Shown here: in pieces, positions 27,159 through 37,133 of the stretch
Numbering within the stretch: position 1 is the stretch's first letter
Layout: each line of letters starts with the position of its first letter
Source of the DNA: Nocardia grenadensis NBRC 108939
Lineage (GTDB): Bacteria; Actinomycetota; Actinomycetes; Mycobacteriales; Mycobacteriaceae
DNA length: 64,000 nucleotides
Assembly (NCBI RefSeq): GCF_001613445.1
Contig: NZ_BDCJ01000006.1
Coordinates: forward strand, 310,001 to 374,000
Direction of reading: 5' to 3'
Notes under the pieces: generated by a model
The model's database searches: none
Seen by the model: only the letters and a program-made list of their open reading frames with translations
Told to the model about the DNA's origin: nothing
Made by a program: the position numbers and the translations under genes

Positions 27159-30100
27159 ATGTCGATCATCGCAGGCGGCGCGAATCGGGCCCGGCACGTC
27201 GAACCCGTCCCACCCGGGCGGCCGGTGCCGCGGCGGCCGCTGTCGGCCGGGCAACGCCGCGCCTGGTACCTGCAGACCCGTGATCCCGACGACAGCACGC
27301 TGAACATCCCGCTGGTGTACCGGATGCGTGGCGCCCTCGACACCGAGCGGCTCTGCGCGGCCGTGGCATCGATCGTCGCACGCCAGGACGTGCTGCGCAC
27401 GACCTACGGGCTGGACGCCGACGGCGAGCCCTACCGGGTGGTTCGCGCGGATCTGCCCTTCCAGTGGCAGGAACACGATCTGACCGCACTGGCCGAGGAA
27501 GCCGCCCGCCGCCGGGTCGAGGTGTTGACACGGCGCGCGCTGGCCCGGCCCTTCGATCTGGCCGGTGAAGCACCGCTGCGGACCATGCTGATCCGCCGGG
27601 GCGCCGAAGATCATCTGCTGCTCCTGGTGGCGCACACCGTCGCCTGGGACGACGCATCGGCATCGGTTTTCGCCGAAGAGCTGACCGCGGCGTACAACGG
27701 CGCCGCACCCCCGGCCCGGCCCGGGGAGCGGCCGGCCGGTACGGACGCGGACGGCGACGGTCTGCGGTACTGGCGCCGGGAACTGCACCCGCTGCCCGAG
27801 CCGCTGGAATTACCGGGCATACCCGCCGCGCGGCCGACGGGTACGGATACCGTCGCGCGCACTTCGATTCCGCTGCCCACCGGTCTGCTCGGCCGGGTAC
27901 GGACGACCGCGGCAGCGTACGGGGTGGACGACGACGCGGTGCTGCTCGCCGCGTTCGCCGCCCTGATCCACCGGTACACGGCCGCCGACGATTTCCTGGT
28001 GGCCGTTCCCGCCGATCTGCGCGGTCCGCGCGAAACCGGAACGATCGGGTACTTCGGTAACACCGTCCTCGTCCGGGCCATGCCGCGACCGGCGGATACC
28101 TTCGCCGAGTTCCTGGGCCGGATCGCCGGTACGGTAGCGGCGGGGCACGAGCGTCGGCATATCGGTATCGACCGGGTGGTCCACGCGATCAACCCGGACC
28201 GCACCGGCGCCCGGGACGGTCTGGAGCAGATGGCCAGGGTCGGTTTCGGGGTGCGCGCACCGTTCGCGCTTCCGGAACTGGAAAGTGTCACCACCACGCT
28301 GGAAACCTGCGGCTCGCCGGTCGTGCCGGTTCCGCTACGGGTCACGGTGGTGCCGGATCCGGAGCAACCGCGAGTGGAAGCCGAGCACCGGCTCGGCCGA
28401 CCGGCCGGGTATCCGGCCGAACAGCTGCTCGCGCACTACATCCGGTTGCTCGGCAGCGCGACGGAGGATCCGCGGGTCCGGCTGGGCGAGGTCGACTTCT
28501 TCGGCGTGGAGGACCGGGCCCGGTTGCTCGCGCGATCACACGGTGAACTGGTCCCGGCCCCGGACGCGACCCTCGTATCGCTGTTCGAGGACCGGGCCGC
28601 GCGCGCCGGCACCGCGACTGCTGTCGTGGCGCCCGGTGCGGCCGGTGACGCCGAATTCGAACTGACCTACGCCGAGCTGAACATTCGCGCGAACCGCCTG
28701 GCGCGCTGGTTCGCCGGGCGGGGGATCGGGACCGAGGATCTGGTCGCCCTGCGTATCGCCAATTCCGCCGAGTTCGTGGTGGCGGTCCTGGCGGTACTGA
28801 AGGCGGGCGCCGCCTATCTTCCCATCGACCCGTCCTATCCGGACAAGCGCATCGACTTCCTGGACGCCGACGCCCGGCCGCGGCTGGTGCTCGGCCGGGC
28901 GGAGCTGGCGGCCGCGGAGGCGGACGCCGGAAAGCTGGCGGGCCATGACCTCGGCGACGCCGAACGGGTGCGGCCGTTACGTCCCGACAACCTGGCCTAT
29001 GTCATCTACACCTCGGGTTCGACCGGAAACCCGAAGGGCGTCGAGGTCTCGCACGCCGCGATCGCCGACCACCTGATCGGGTTCGCCGCCGAATGGGATA
29101 TGACCGCGGCCGACCGGCTGCTGCAGACCTCGTCGGTGAGTTTCGACGCCTCCCTGCTCGATATTTTCGTGACCCTGTCGCTCGGTGCCTGTCTGGTGGT
29201 GCCCGAACCGGCCGCGCTCCGCGATATCCCCTACGTGTCGGACCTGATCACGCGCCACGGGGTGACCGTCCTGCATATGGTGCCGTCATTGCTGAGCACC
29301 TTCCTGATGCTGCCCGAGGTGACCGAATGGCGTGCGCTGCGCCGGGTTCCGGTCGGCGGTGAGGCGCTGCTCGGAGAGGTGGCCGACCGGTTCGCCGGCG
29401 TTTTCGACGCCGAACTGCGCAACCACTACGGGCCGACCGAGGGCGTGGTCTCGGCCACCCACCTCACGGTGCGGGGGCCGCAGGGCACCCGGATCGTGCC
29501 GGTCGGTGTGCCGAACCGCAATGTGTACGTCTACCTGCTGGACAACCGGCTACAGCTGGTTCCCGACGGGGTGATCGGGGAGATCTATCTCGGCGGCGGA
29601 CAGCTGGCCCGGGGTTATCTGCATCGCTGCGCGCTGACCGCCGAGCGGTTCGTGGCCGATCCCTTTCTGCCCGGACAGCGGCTGTACCGGACCGGTGATC
29701 TGGCACGGCGTAACAGCGCGGGGGAGCTCGAATTCGTCGGTCGCGCCGACGAACAGGTCAAGGTGCGGGGCTACCGGATCGAATCCGGCGAGGTGCAGGC
29801 GGCGCTGTCCGCGCATCCCGGTGTCGGCGCCTGCGCCGTGGTGGCCTACCAGGACCCGGCCACCGGAACCGCGCTGGCCGCCTACCTGGTTTCCGCCGCG
29901 GGCGAACTGGACGCGGCCGAGGTCCGGGCATACGCGGCACGCTCACTACCCGACTACATGCTGCCCACCGCCTGGGCCGTGATCGACGAGATACCGCTGA
30001 CCGAACACGGCAAGCTCGACAAACGGGCCCTGCCCGCGCCCCGGCGGCTCGCAATGGCGGCGGCCCGGCCGCCGGGTACGCCCACCGAGGCCCGGCTGGC

Positions 30101-31595
30101 CGCCCTGTTCGAGGAACTCTTCGGGTGCGCGGGGGTGGGCGCGCACGATTCGTTCTTCGAGCTGGGCGGGCATTCGCTGCTTGCGAACCGCCTGGTGCTG
30201 TCGCTGCGGCGGGAATTCGGTGTCGTGCTCGATGTCCGGGCGCTCTTCGACGAGCCGACCGTGGCCGGCCTGGCGGCACTCGTGGATGCCACCCCGGTGC
30301 GCGGAACCGGCCGTCCCGAACTGGACCGCGGGCCCCGGCCCGAGCGGCTTCCGCTGTCCTACAACCAGCGCGCGGTCGCCGGGCCCGGTGCGGTCCGGGT
30401 GGCGGTGCGGCTGGACGGTCCGTTGGATCGTTCCGCGTTGACCGAGGCATTCGGTGATGTGTACGCGCGGTACGAGATCCTGCGTACGGTCATCGCCGGT
30501 GCCGGGGAGGCGAGACACCAGGTGGTGCTGCCGGAACTACCGGCCGAGCTACCGGCCGACGAACTTCCCGACGGCGATCCGGCCGATATCCGCACCGCGC
30601 CGGTGGTATTCGATCGGGCGGCCGGTCCGCTGGTGCGGCCGCGGCTCCGCGTGCTCGGGGCGGACCGGCACATACTGGTGCTCACCGCCGACCGGCTGGT
30701 CGCCGACGACCGGTCGCTGCGCATTGTGCTGACCGATCTGGCCACGGCCTATCGCAGCCGGGTGAGGGCCGGGACGGCACCGCGATGGCCGGCCCCGGCC
30801 GTCGCTTACGCCGACTACACACTGTGGCAGCTGGCCGTCGCCGAATCGGCGGGGCCGCAGTTGGAGCAGTGGCGCGCCGCGCTCGCCGGATCACCCGCCG
30901 TGGTGACCTCGGGTGTACCGGCGAAGGTCCGGTCGGCCGGATTCGAGGTATCCGCGGGACTGCGCCGCCGGTTGCGGGCCCACGCCGAAACGGTGGGGGC
31001 CTCGGAGTACATGCTCTACCAGGCCGTGGTGGCCGCCCTGCTGTACGGCCACGAGGGCGGAGTGGATATCGCGCTGGGCGTGCCGCTGTCGGGACGCGCC
31101 GACAGCACGGTGGCCGAAGTGGTCGGGCCGCTCTCCGCGCTGGTGGTGTTACGCCACGATCTGTCGGGCGACCCGACGCTGCGCACGGTGCTCGACCGGG
31201 CACGGGCGACCGCGCTCGGCATCTACGGCAGTCAGGACATGGTGGTGGACGCGATCGCCGCCGCGGTCCATCCGGACCGGTCACCGTACGACCTGTGCCG
31301 GGCCGTGGTCGAATTCGGCGAGCAGTCGGAGCCGGATCGGATCTGGCTGGGCGACGAGGTGGAGGGTCGGATACTGGATACCGGCAGCGAGCCGGCGCGG
31401 CGGCCGATCTTCGCGTTCGGTTCCACGGCCGCGGGCGATCTGCGGGTGACCGTGCGAGCCGACACGGAGCTGTACGACGCGGACCGGCTGGAATCGCTCG
31501 CGCGGCAGCTCCGGCAGCTGCTGGCGGCCTTCGTCGACACGCCGGATCTCCCGGTGTCGGAGTCGACCGCGCTCGGCGATATGACCCGCCGATGA
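27159..31595 (+). CDS. NRPS, C-A-T-C architecture (MbtF-like terminal module)
   Basis: 1478 residues, close to mycobactin MbtF in length. Domains: condensation about 30-460, adenylation about 470-960 (YTSGSTGNPKG near 616, NHYGPTEG near 754), carrier near 1000 (FFELGGHSLL with the phosphopantetheine serine), and a terminal condensation-like domain about 1060-1470. The first C motif reads HTVAWDD instead of HHxxxDG, so the catalytic histidine is threonine. The last C domain reads ADRLVADD and has no histidine pair. A hand-aligned specificity code is D-A-L-H-V-V-H-V-S, which I cannot assign. By analogy it should add or cyclise the final hydroxylysine. It follows the formyltransferase gene by 66 bases. 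Confidence 0.9.
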   Translation: MSIIAGGANRARHVEPVPPGRPVPRRPLSAGQRRAWYLQTRDPDDSTLNIPLVYRMRGALDTERLCAAVASIVARQDVLRTTYGLDADGEPYRVVRADLPFQWQEHDLTALAEEAARRRVEVLTRRALARPFDLAGEAPLRTMLIRRGAEDHLLLLVAHTVAWDDASASVFAEELTAAYNGAAPPARPGERPAGTDADGDGLRYWRRELHPLPEPLELPGIPAARPTGTDTVARTSIPLPTGLLGRVRTTAAAYGVDDDAVLLAAFAALIHRYTAADDFLVAVPADLRGPRETGTIGYFGNTVLVRAMPRPADTFAEFLGRIAGTVAAGHERRHIGIDRVVHAINPDRTGARDGLEQMARVGFGVRAPFALPELESVTTTLETCGSPVVPVPLRVTVVPDPEQPRVEAEHRLGRPAGYPAEQLLAHYIRLLGSATEDPRVRLGEVDFFGVEDRARLLARSHGELVPAPDATLVSLFEDRAARAGTATAVVAPGAAGDAEFELTYAELNIRANRLARWFAGRGIGTEDLVALRIANSAEFVVAVLAVLKAGAAYLPIDPSYPDKRIDFLDADARPRLVLGRAELAAAEADAGKLAGHDLGDAERVRPLRPDNLAYVIYTSGSTGNPKGVEVSHAAIADHLIGFAAEWDMTAADRLLQTSSVSFDASLLDIFVTLSLGACLVVPEPAALRDIPYVSDLITRHGVTVLHMVPSLLSTFLMLPEVTEWRALRRVPVGGEALLGEVADRFAGVFDAELRNHYGPTEGVVSATHLTVRGPQGTRIVPVGVPNRNVYVYLLDNRLQLVPDGVIGEIYLGGGQLARGYLHRCALTAERFVADPFLPGQRLYRTGDLARRNSAGELEFVGRADEQVKVRGYRIESGEVQAALSAHPGVGACAVVAYQDPATGTALAAYLVSAAGELDAAEVRAYAARSLPDYMLPTAWAVIDEIPLTEHGKLDKRALPAPRRLAMAAARPPGTPTEARLAALFEELFGCAGVGAHDSFFELGGHSLLANRLVLSLRREFGVVLDVRALFDEPTVAGLAALVDATPVRGTGRPELDRGPRPERLPLSYNQRAVAGPGAVRVAVRLDGPLDRSALTEAFGDVYARYEILRTVIAGAGEARHQVVLPELPAELPADELPDGDPADIRTAPVVFDRAAGPLVRPRLRVLGADRHILVLTADRLVADDRSLRIVLTDLATAYRSRVRAGTAPRWPAPAVAYADYTLWQLAVAESAGPQLEQWRAALAGSPAVVTSGVPAKVRSAGFEVSAGLRRRLRAHAETVGASEYMLYQAVVAALLYGHEGGVDIALGVPLSGRADSTVAEVVGPLSALVVLRHDLSGDPTLRTVLDRARATALGIYGSQDMVVDAIAAAVHPDRSPYDLCRAVVEFGEQSEPDRIWLGDEVEGRILDTGSEPARRPIFAFGSTAAGDLRVTVRADTELYDADRLESLARQLRQLLAAFVDTPDLPVSESTALGDMTRR

Positions 31596-31666
31596 ACGCC
31601 GGGAGCGTCCGACCCAGGTGTGTTCCGGATTATGACGTGAAGGCTCCACAACGCTTCCACTATCGT

Positions 31667-31685
31667 TTAGGATAGGCTAACTTAC
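31667..31685. promoter_or_regulatory. Strong IdeR/DtxR-type iron box before the C-T gene
   Basis: TTAGGATAGGCTAACTTAC matches 16 of 19 consensus bases, the best site in the window. It lies 50 bases before the next start. Confidence 0.85.
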
Positions 31686-31734
31686 CTCGGCGGGCGCCGA
31701 CACCGCTGTTCGCGCCCCGCGGAGGTTTCGATCG

Positions 31735-33501
31735 GTGAGCTCGAGGATCGCAATGCCAGATTCACTTGTGCAGCAAACGGTTACGCAGGAACCCGCCGGG
31801 CCCCGCCCGGCGCCCGGGCGGGCCGGAGTGGGGCGCGCGGTGCCGTTGTCGCTGTCGCAGCAGGCGGCCCTCCTGCCGGAACGGCTGCACGATCCGGCCG
31901 GCCGAGGCGGGTCGCCGGTGCCGAATCTGTTCGTCGCGGTCGAGATCACCGGCGCGCTGGATCCCGCCGCGCTCGAGCGCGCGGCGGCCGCCCTGCTCGC
32001 CGACCACGAGATCCTGCGCAGCGTCTTCCCCGACGATCGGCGCCTGCCCTATCAGCAGCCCTTGCCCGTGCCGGACGCGGTGCTGGAGATCGTGCCGGGC
32101 ACGACCGATGAGACCGCGCTGGTCGCGGCCCTCGCCGGGGACGCCGGGCATCGTTTCGATCCGGTGCGGCGGATCCCGCTGCGAATGCGGCTGTACCGGC
32201 TCGCGGGACGCGATGTACTCACCGTCGCCGTGCATCCGGTCGCGGCGGACAACCGGGCGCTGGACCTGATCGTCGCCGGTCTGTTCGCCCGCTGTACCGG
32301 TGAAAGCGTGGAGGTCGCGGGGCAGTACCGCGATTTCGCCGCCGCCCAGCTGCGCGATCTCGCCGCGACCGCGGCGGACGATCCGGCGCTGGCCTATTGG
32401 ACCGAGCGACTCTCCGGTGCCCCGGCGCGAACGCCCGTCATCACCGTGGGCGCGGGCGGCGGTCTCGCGCATCGCACGGTGGAGCTGCCCGCGGAGACCG
32501 TCGCGGCGCTGACCGTTTCCGGCGTGCCGAGCGCGCCGCTGCTCGCGCTGGCGGCCGCCGCTCTGCGCGGCGCCGGGCTCGGCGACGATATGGTCATCGG
32601 CCTCGCCGATTCCGCGCGTACCGCGGAATCGGCGCGGGTGATCGGTAATTTCACCAACTATCTGGCACTTCGCCTGGACGCCGCGAGCGGGACCGCGCGG
32701 GAGTCGATCGATCGGGCGGCCACGGCCGTCGCGGCAGCGCGCGAATACGCCGGCCCGCGGATCGAACGACTGACCCATCTGCTGCGCGGGCACGCGGTCC
32801 CGGCCGAGGGCGGTCTGTTCCAGGCGCAGGTGCAGCTCCGCGCCGAGGGAGCGCTCGCGCTGGAGGGCCACGGGTTGTCCGTCCGGGAGATCGGGCGGCA
32901 GGTGGCGCGTCCGTATGGTGTGGACATCGTCTTCGATATCGTCCCGGCGGCCCACGGTTCCCTCACGGTGCACATCGTCTTCCCGCCGCAGCTGGCCGGA
33001 CGACCGGAGATCGACGGTTTCGCGGCCGGATTCGCGCAGCGGGCCGCCGCCTGGGCCGCGGACCCCGGGACGCCGATCGGTGCCGACGACACGGCGCCCG
33101 CCTTGTTCGCCGCGGCGACCGCGGGATTCGTGTTCATGACCTCCGGGCTGGGTGGCCCGCCGCGGTCGGCGGCCGAACGGGTGATCGCCGAGGCGATCCG
33201 TACCGTGCTCGAACTGGACGAAGAAGACGAGATCGGCCGGGAGGACACCTTCTTCTCGCTCGGCGGTGACAGTATCGCGGCCCTGCGCATGGTGACCGAT
33301 CTGGGCGAGCAGGGGTATGCGCTCGATGTGCAGACCGTTTTCGGTCACCCGGCCGTGCACGAGCTGGCACGGCAGCTGGAGCGGGACGAGGCGCACACCG
33401 GTGTGGAAGTGGAACAGGCGCCCGCGGTGGCGCCGATGGGCGCGTCGGGATTGGACGCGGCGACCTTGAGTGCGCTGGGGAGGAAGTTCGGCGCTCGGTG
33501 A
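31735..33501 (+). CDS. NRPS C-T didomain protein without an adenylation domain
   Basis: 588 residues. A condensation-fold domain spans about 35-450, starting VPLSLSQQAALLPERL. The active-site motif is HPVAADN instead of HHxxxDG, so the catalytic histidine is proline. A carrier domain follows at about 480-555 (EDTFFSLGGDSIAALRM) with an intact phosphopantetheine serine. No adenylation domain is present, so the carrier must be loaded in trans or serve as a relay. The start is the GTG at 31735 with GGAGG nine bases upstream; the ATG at 31753 (after GAGGA) is possible. Its own strong iron box suggests a separate transcript. It could be a relic module, a docking partner, or part of a trans-acting step with the degenerate adenylation protein. 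Confidence 0.85.
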   Translation: MSSRIAMPDSLVQQTVTQEPAGPRPAPGRAGVGRAVPLSLSQQAALLPERLHDPAGRGGSPVPNLFVAVEITGALDPAALERAAAALLADHEILRSVFPDDRRLPYQQPLPVPDAVLEIVPGTTDETALVAALAGDAGHRFDPVRRIPLRMRLYRLAGRDVLTVAVHPVAADNRALDLIVAGLFARCTGESVEVAGQYRDFAAAQLRDLAATAADDPALAYWTERLSGAPARTPVITVGAGGGLAHRTVELPAETVAALTVSGVPSAPLLALAAAALRGAGLGDDMVIGLADSARTAESARVIGNFTNYLALRLDAASGTARESIDRAATAVAAAREYAGPRIERLTHLLRGHAVPAEGGLFQAQVQLRAEGALALEGHGLSVREIGRQVARPYGVDIVFDIVPAAHGSLTVHIVFPPQLAGRPEIDGFAAGFAQRAAAWAADPGTPIGADDTAPALFAAATAGFVFMTSGLGGPPRSAAERVIAEAIRTVLELDEEDEIGREDTFFSLGGDSIAALRMVTDLGEQGYALDVQTVFGHPAVHELARQLERDEAHTGVEVEQAPAVAPMGASGLDAATLSALGRKFGAR

Positions 33502-33646
33502 GCGACCCCGGGTGACCTTGCCCGGGGCCTCGCGGTAGTTCCGGCGCCGGTTCCATTCCGTTGTCCGGCCCGGTGAATCGGACTTCTCGGGCCCGATTTC
33601 CGGTGCTGATCCGGAGGTTCCCCAGCAGTGGGTACCTCCATTATTG

Positions 33647-33665
33647 TTAGGCAAGGCTTGCCTAT
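33647..33665. promoter_or_regulatory. IdeR/DtxR-type iron box before the main NRPS/PKS operon
   Basis: TTAGGCAAGGCTTGCCTAT is a near-perfect inverted repeat (TTAGGCAAG / CTTGCCTAT) and matches 14 of 19 consensus bases. It lies 36 bases before the start at 33701 and probably controls the run of genes to 56949. Confidence 0.85.
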
Positions 33666-33700
33666 ATTCTTTGCGCAGGTTCTTGTGGTTGAGGAGTGGG

Positions 33701-36700
33701 ATGCTCGACAAATCCGAGGTACGCGACGTGGTGGCGGCAGCCATCGGCGTACCGCCCGAGTCAGTGGGTTACGACGACGATCTCGTCGGCCTGGGCATGC
33801 ACTCGATGCAGCTCATGAAACTGTCGGCGGCCTGGCGCAAACAGGGAGTGGACGTCCGGAGTTCGCAGCTGGCGCTGGAGCCGACGATCACCGCCTGGAC
33901 CCGGCTGCTGTCGGCGAGCGGCGACACCGAACCCGCGACACCCGCACAACCGGCAGTTGCCGAACCCGTCGAACCGGCCGGTGAATTCGGGCTGGCGACC
34001 ATGCAACACGCCTACTGGATGGGCCGGCGCGGTGACCAGCGGCTCGGCGGGGTCGCCGCACATCTGTACGTCGAGTTCGACGGTCACGGCGTGCGGGCGG
34101 ACCGTCTCGAACGCGCGGTGGCCCGGCTGGTCGCCCGTCACCCGCAGCTGCGCGCGCAGTTCCTCGACAGCGGCACCCAGCGGGTACTCCCGGACGCGCC
34201 GCCGATTTTCGACACGGCCGACCTGACCGGCCACGCCGATCCGGCCGCCGAACTGGAGCGGTTGCGTCAGCGCAAAAGCCATCAGCGAATGGACGTCGGC
34301 AAGGGGCAGGTGGTCGATATCGCCCTGAGCCTGCTGCCCGACGGCCGCCACCGGCTGCACCTCGACGTGGACATGCTCGCCGCGGACGCGCAGAGCTACC
34401 GGCGCATCCTCGACGACCTGGCACAACTCTACGAAGCCGATGCCGACGGCCTCGCACCGCTCCGGTACACCTTCCGCGAGTACCTCACCGACCGGGAGCG
34501 CACCGCACCGGACAACAGTGCCGACCGGCAGTGGTGGGCCGAGCGCCTGGACGAGCTGCCGGATATCCCCGCGCTCCCGGTGATCCCGGAAACCGAACGC
34601 GCCGATCCGACCCGCAGCATCCGGCTGCACCACTGGTTCGACGCCGGTACCGCGGCGCGGTTGCGGCGGCACGCCCACGGCAACGGGGTCACTCCGGCGG
34701 TGGCGCTGGCGACCGTTTTCGCCGAGGTGATCGCACGCTGGTCGGCCCGGCAGCGGTTCCTCCTCAATGTCCCGCTGTTCGCGCGGGAACCGCTGCACGA
34801 CGAGATCGACGCCGTGGTGGGGGATTTCACCAACTCGGTACTGGTGGATGTCGATGCCACCCGGCCCGAATCCATGGCCGCCCGCGCCGCCCGATTGCAG
34901 CACGCGCTGCACACCGGTGCCGCGCACGCTCGCTACGAGGGCCTGGATGTACTGCGCGACCTCGGCCGGCTGCGCGGAGCGCCCGTCACTCCGTCGGTGG
35001 TGTTCACCTCGGGCCTGGATCTCGGGGAGCTGTTCTCCGAACGGGTCACCCGGATCTTCGGGAAACCGGTGTGGATCCTGTCGCAGGGGCCGCAGGTCGA
35101 TCTGGACGCGCAGGTCGCCGAGGTCGGTGGCGGTCTGCTGGTGAACTGGGACATTCGCCGGGACGCGCTGCCCGAGGGGATCGCGGACGCGATGTTCGAG
35201 CAGTTCCGGCTGATCCTCGAGACCCTGGTCGAACCGGAGGCCGACTGGTCGGCGCCGCTGGCGATCGCGCTACCGGAGGCACAGCGGGCGGTCCGGGCCG
35301 CGGTCAACGACACCGCGGCCGATCTCGGCGCACGGACCCTGCACGAATCGTTCTTCGACCGGGCGGCGCGGGAGCCGGGACGTCTCGCGCTCGGGTGGCG
35401 GTCGGGCTCGCTCACCTACGGGGAACTGGCCACACAGGCGCTGGCGGTGGCCGGCGCGCTGGACGCCGCCGGAGTGCGGGTGGGCGATACGGTCGCGGTG
35501 CTCGTGCCCAAGGGGCCGCGGCAGATCCCGGCGGTGCTGGGGGTGCTGGCGGCCGGTGCGACCTATCTGCCGATCGGTACCGGCCAACCGGCGGCGCGGC
35601 GGGACCGTATCCTGCGGCGCGGCGGCGCGCGGGTGGCGCTGGTGGACGGCGCCACCGGCTTCCCGGACGAGGTGATCGCGCTTCCCCTGGACCGGGCCCT
35701 GTCCGCCGACCCGCTCGCCGGGCCCCGCGACTGCGACCCGGCCGCGGTCGCCTATGTGCTGTTCACCTCCGGTTCCACCGGCGAACCGAAGGGTGTGGAG
35801 GTCGGGCACCGCGCGGCGGCCAACACCGTCGACGCACTCACCGCGCATTTCGGCCTCGGTCCCGGCGACCGGACGATCGCGCTGTCCGCACTCGAATTCG
35901 ATCTGTCCGTTTTCGATATCTTCGCCCCGCTCGCGCTCGGCGGTGCCGTGGTCTGTGTCGACGACGTCACCGAACGCGACGCGCAGGCATGGAGCGCGTT
36001 GATCGAGCAGTACGCGGTCACCGTCGTGAACGGCGCGCCCGGGCTGGTCGCGATGCTGGCCGATACCGCCACCGGCGCGCAGCCGGCCACGGTACGGCTG
36101 GTGATCACCGGCGGCGACCGGGTGCCGGCCGAACTCGGGCATCGGCTGCGTGCCCGGGTACCGGGCCTGCGTTTCGCCGGGCTCGGCGGTACCACCGAAA
36201 CCGCCATCCACTCCACCGTGTACGAGGTCACCGACGAATTCCCGGTCGGCTGGGTCACCGTGCCCTACGGTGTGCCGCTGGCGAATGTCGTGCTGCGCGT
36301 GGTGAACGAACGCGGCGAGGACTGCCCGGACCGGGTGCCGGGTGAGCTGTGGATCGGCGGGGTGAGTGTGGCCGACGGTTATCGCGGCGACCCCGCCCGC
36401 ACCGCCGACCGCTTCGTCGAGCTGGACGGAACGCGCTGGTACCGCACCGGGGACCTGGCCCGCTACCTGCCCGACGGCACGGTGGAGTTCCTCGGGCGGG
36501 CCGACCATCAGGTCAAGATCCGTGGTTACCGTGTCGAACTCGGCGAAGTGGAAGCGGCGCTGTGCGCACTGCCCGATATCCGTGCCGCCGTCGCCCTGGT
36601 CACCGAATCGGGACGACTGGTCGCGGCCGCGGTCGCCGCGCCGGGCGCGGAACCCGCCGACCCGGTCGCGCGGCTACGGGAGTTGCTGCCCGCGCAGATG

Positions 36701-37132
36701 ATCCCCGAATCGGTCCGCCTGCTCGAGGAGATGCCGCTGACCTCGAATGGGAAATCCGACCGCGCCGCGATCCGCGCGCTGTTCGCCGCCGATACCGGGC
36801 ACGAGCCCGTCTACGTCGAGCCCGAGGGCGATATCGAGGCGGCGGTGGCCTATATCGCGGCCCAGGTGCTCGGCCTGCCGCGGCTCGGGGTGGAGACCGA
36901 TTTCTTCGACGCCGGCGGTAATTCGATTCTGGCGACAACGCTCACCGCCAAGATCCGGGGTCTGCTCGCGGTCGCTGATCTCGGGGTCACGGTGGTGCTG
37001 GAGGCGCGCACGGTGCGCGGGATCAGCGCGGCACTACGGGCCGCCGACACCTCCGGCCGGTTGGACCGGGTGGCGCGCATTCTGCTGGAGGTCGCCACAG
37101 TGGGCACTGCCGAGGACATGGAGGTCGTCTGA
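33701..37132 (+). CDS. NRPS, ArCP-Cy-A-T architecture (MbtB-like, aryl-oxazoline/thiazoline forming)
   Basis: 1143 residues. An N-terminal aryl carrier domain ([13 protein letters not shown], serine near residue 34, then a PTITAW motif like MbtB's) would hold salicylate. The heterocyclization domain, about 90-520, carries the DMLAADAQS motif (DxxxxDxxS) near 225. The adenylation domain, about 530-1020, has [11 protein letters not shown]. Its A5 region reads [11 protein letters not shown]. The hand-read code D-L-F-N-V-T-L-I-H fits Ser/Thr/Cys activators. The last carrier is [13 protein letters not shown]. The product is a hydroxyphenyl oxazoline or thiazoline cap. The start is the ATG at 33701, preceded by GAGGAG; the frame extension to 33644 runs into the iron box. 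TGA and the next ATG are one base apart. Confidence 0.93.
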   Translation: MLDKSEVRDVVAAAIGVPPESVGYDDDLVGLGMHSMQLMKLSAAWRKQGVDVRSSQLALEPTITAWTRLLSASGDTEPATPAQPAVAEPVEPAGEFGLATMQHAYWMGRRGDQRLGGVAAHLYVEFDGHGVRADRLERAVARLVARHPQLRAQFLDSGTQRVLPDAPPIFDTADLTGHADPAAELERLRQRKSHQRMDVGKGQVVDIALSLLPDGRHRLHLDVDMLAADAQSYRRILDDLAQLYEADADGLAPLRYTFREYLTDRERTAPDNSADRQWWAERLDELPDIPALPVIPETERADPTRSIRLHHWFDAGTAARLRRHAHGNGVTPAVALATVFAEVIARWSARQRFLLNVPLFAREPLHDEIDAVVGDFTNSVLVDVDATRPESMAARAARLQHALHTGAAHARYEGLDVLRDLGRLRGAPVTPSVVFTSGLDLGELFSERVTRIFGKPVWILSQGPQVDLDAQVAEVGGGLLVNWDIRRDALPEGIADAMFEQFRLILETLVEPEADWSAPLAIALPEAQRAVRAAVNDTAADLGARTLHESFFDRAAREPGRLALGWRSGSLTYGELATQALAVAGALDAAGVRVGDTVAVLVPKGPRQIPAVLGVLAAGATYLPIGTGQPAARRDRILRRGGARVALVDGATGFPDEVIALPLDRALSADPLAGPRDCDPAAVAYVLFTSGSTGEPKGVEVGHRAAANTVDALTAHFGLGPGDRTIALSALEFDLSVFDIFAPLALGGAVVCVDDVTERDAQAWSALIEQYAVTVVNGAPGLVAMLADTATGAQPATVRLVITGGDRVPAELGHRLRARVPGLRFAGLGGTTETAIHSTVYEVTDEFPVGWVTVPYGVPLANVVLRVVNERGEDCPDRVPGELWIGGVSVADGYRGDPARTADRFVELDGTRWYRTGDLARYLPDGTVEFLGRADHQVKIRGYRVELGEVEAALCALPDIRAAVALVTESGRLVAAAVAAPGAEPADPVARLRELLPAQMIPESVRLLEEMPLTSNGKSDRAAIRALFAADTGHEPVYVEPEGDIEAAVAYIAAQVLGLPRLGVETDFFDAGGNSILATTLTAKIRGLLAVADLGVTVVLEARTVRGISAALRAADTSGRLDRVARILLEVATVGTAEDMEVV

Positions 37133-37133
37133 G

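Noticed and set aside
36747..37133. A 129-codon N-terminal extension of the C-A-T-E-C NRPS
   Set aside because: It overlaps the end of the upstream NRPS in another frame; ATG 37134 follows the upstream stop and begins a typical NRPS N-terminus.
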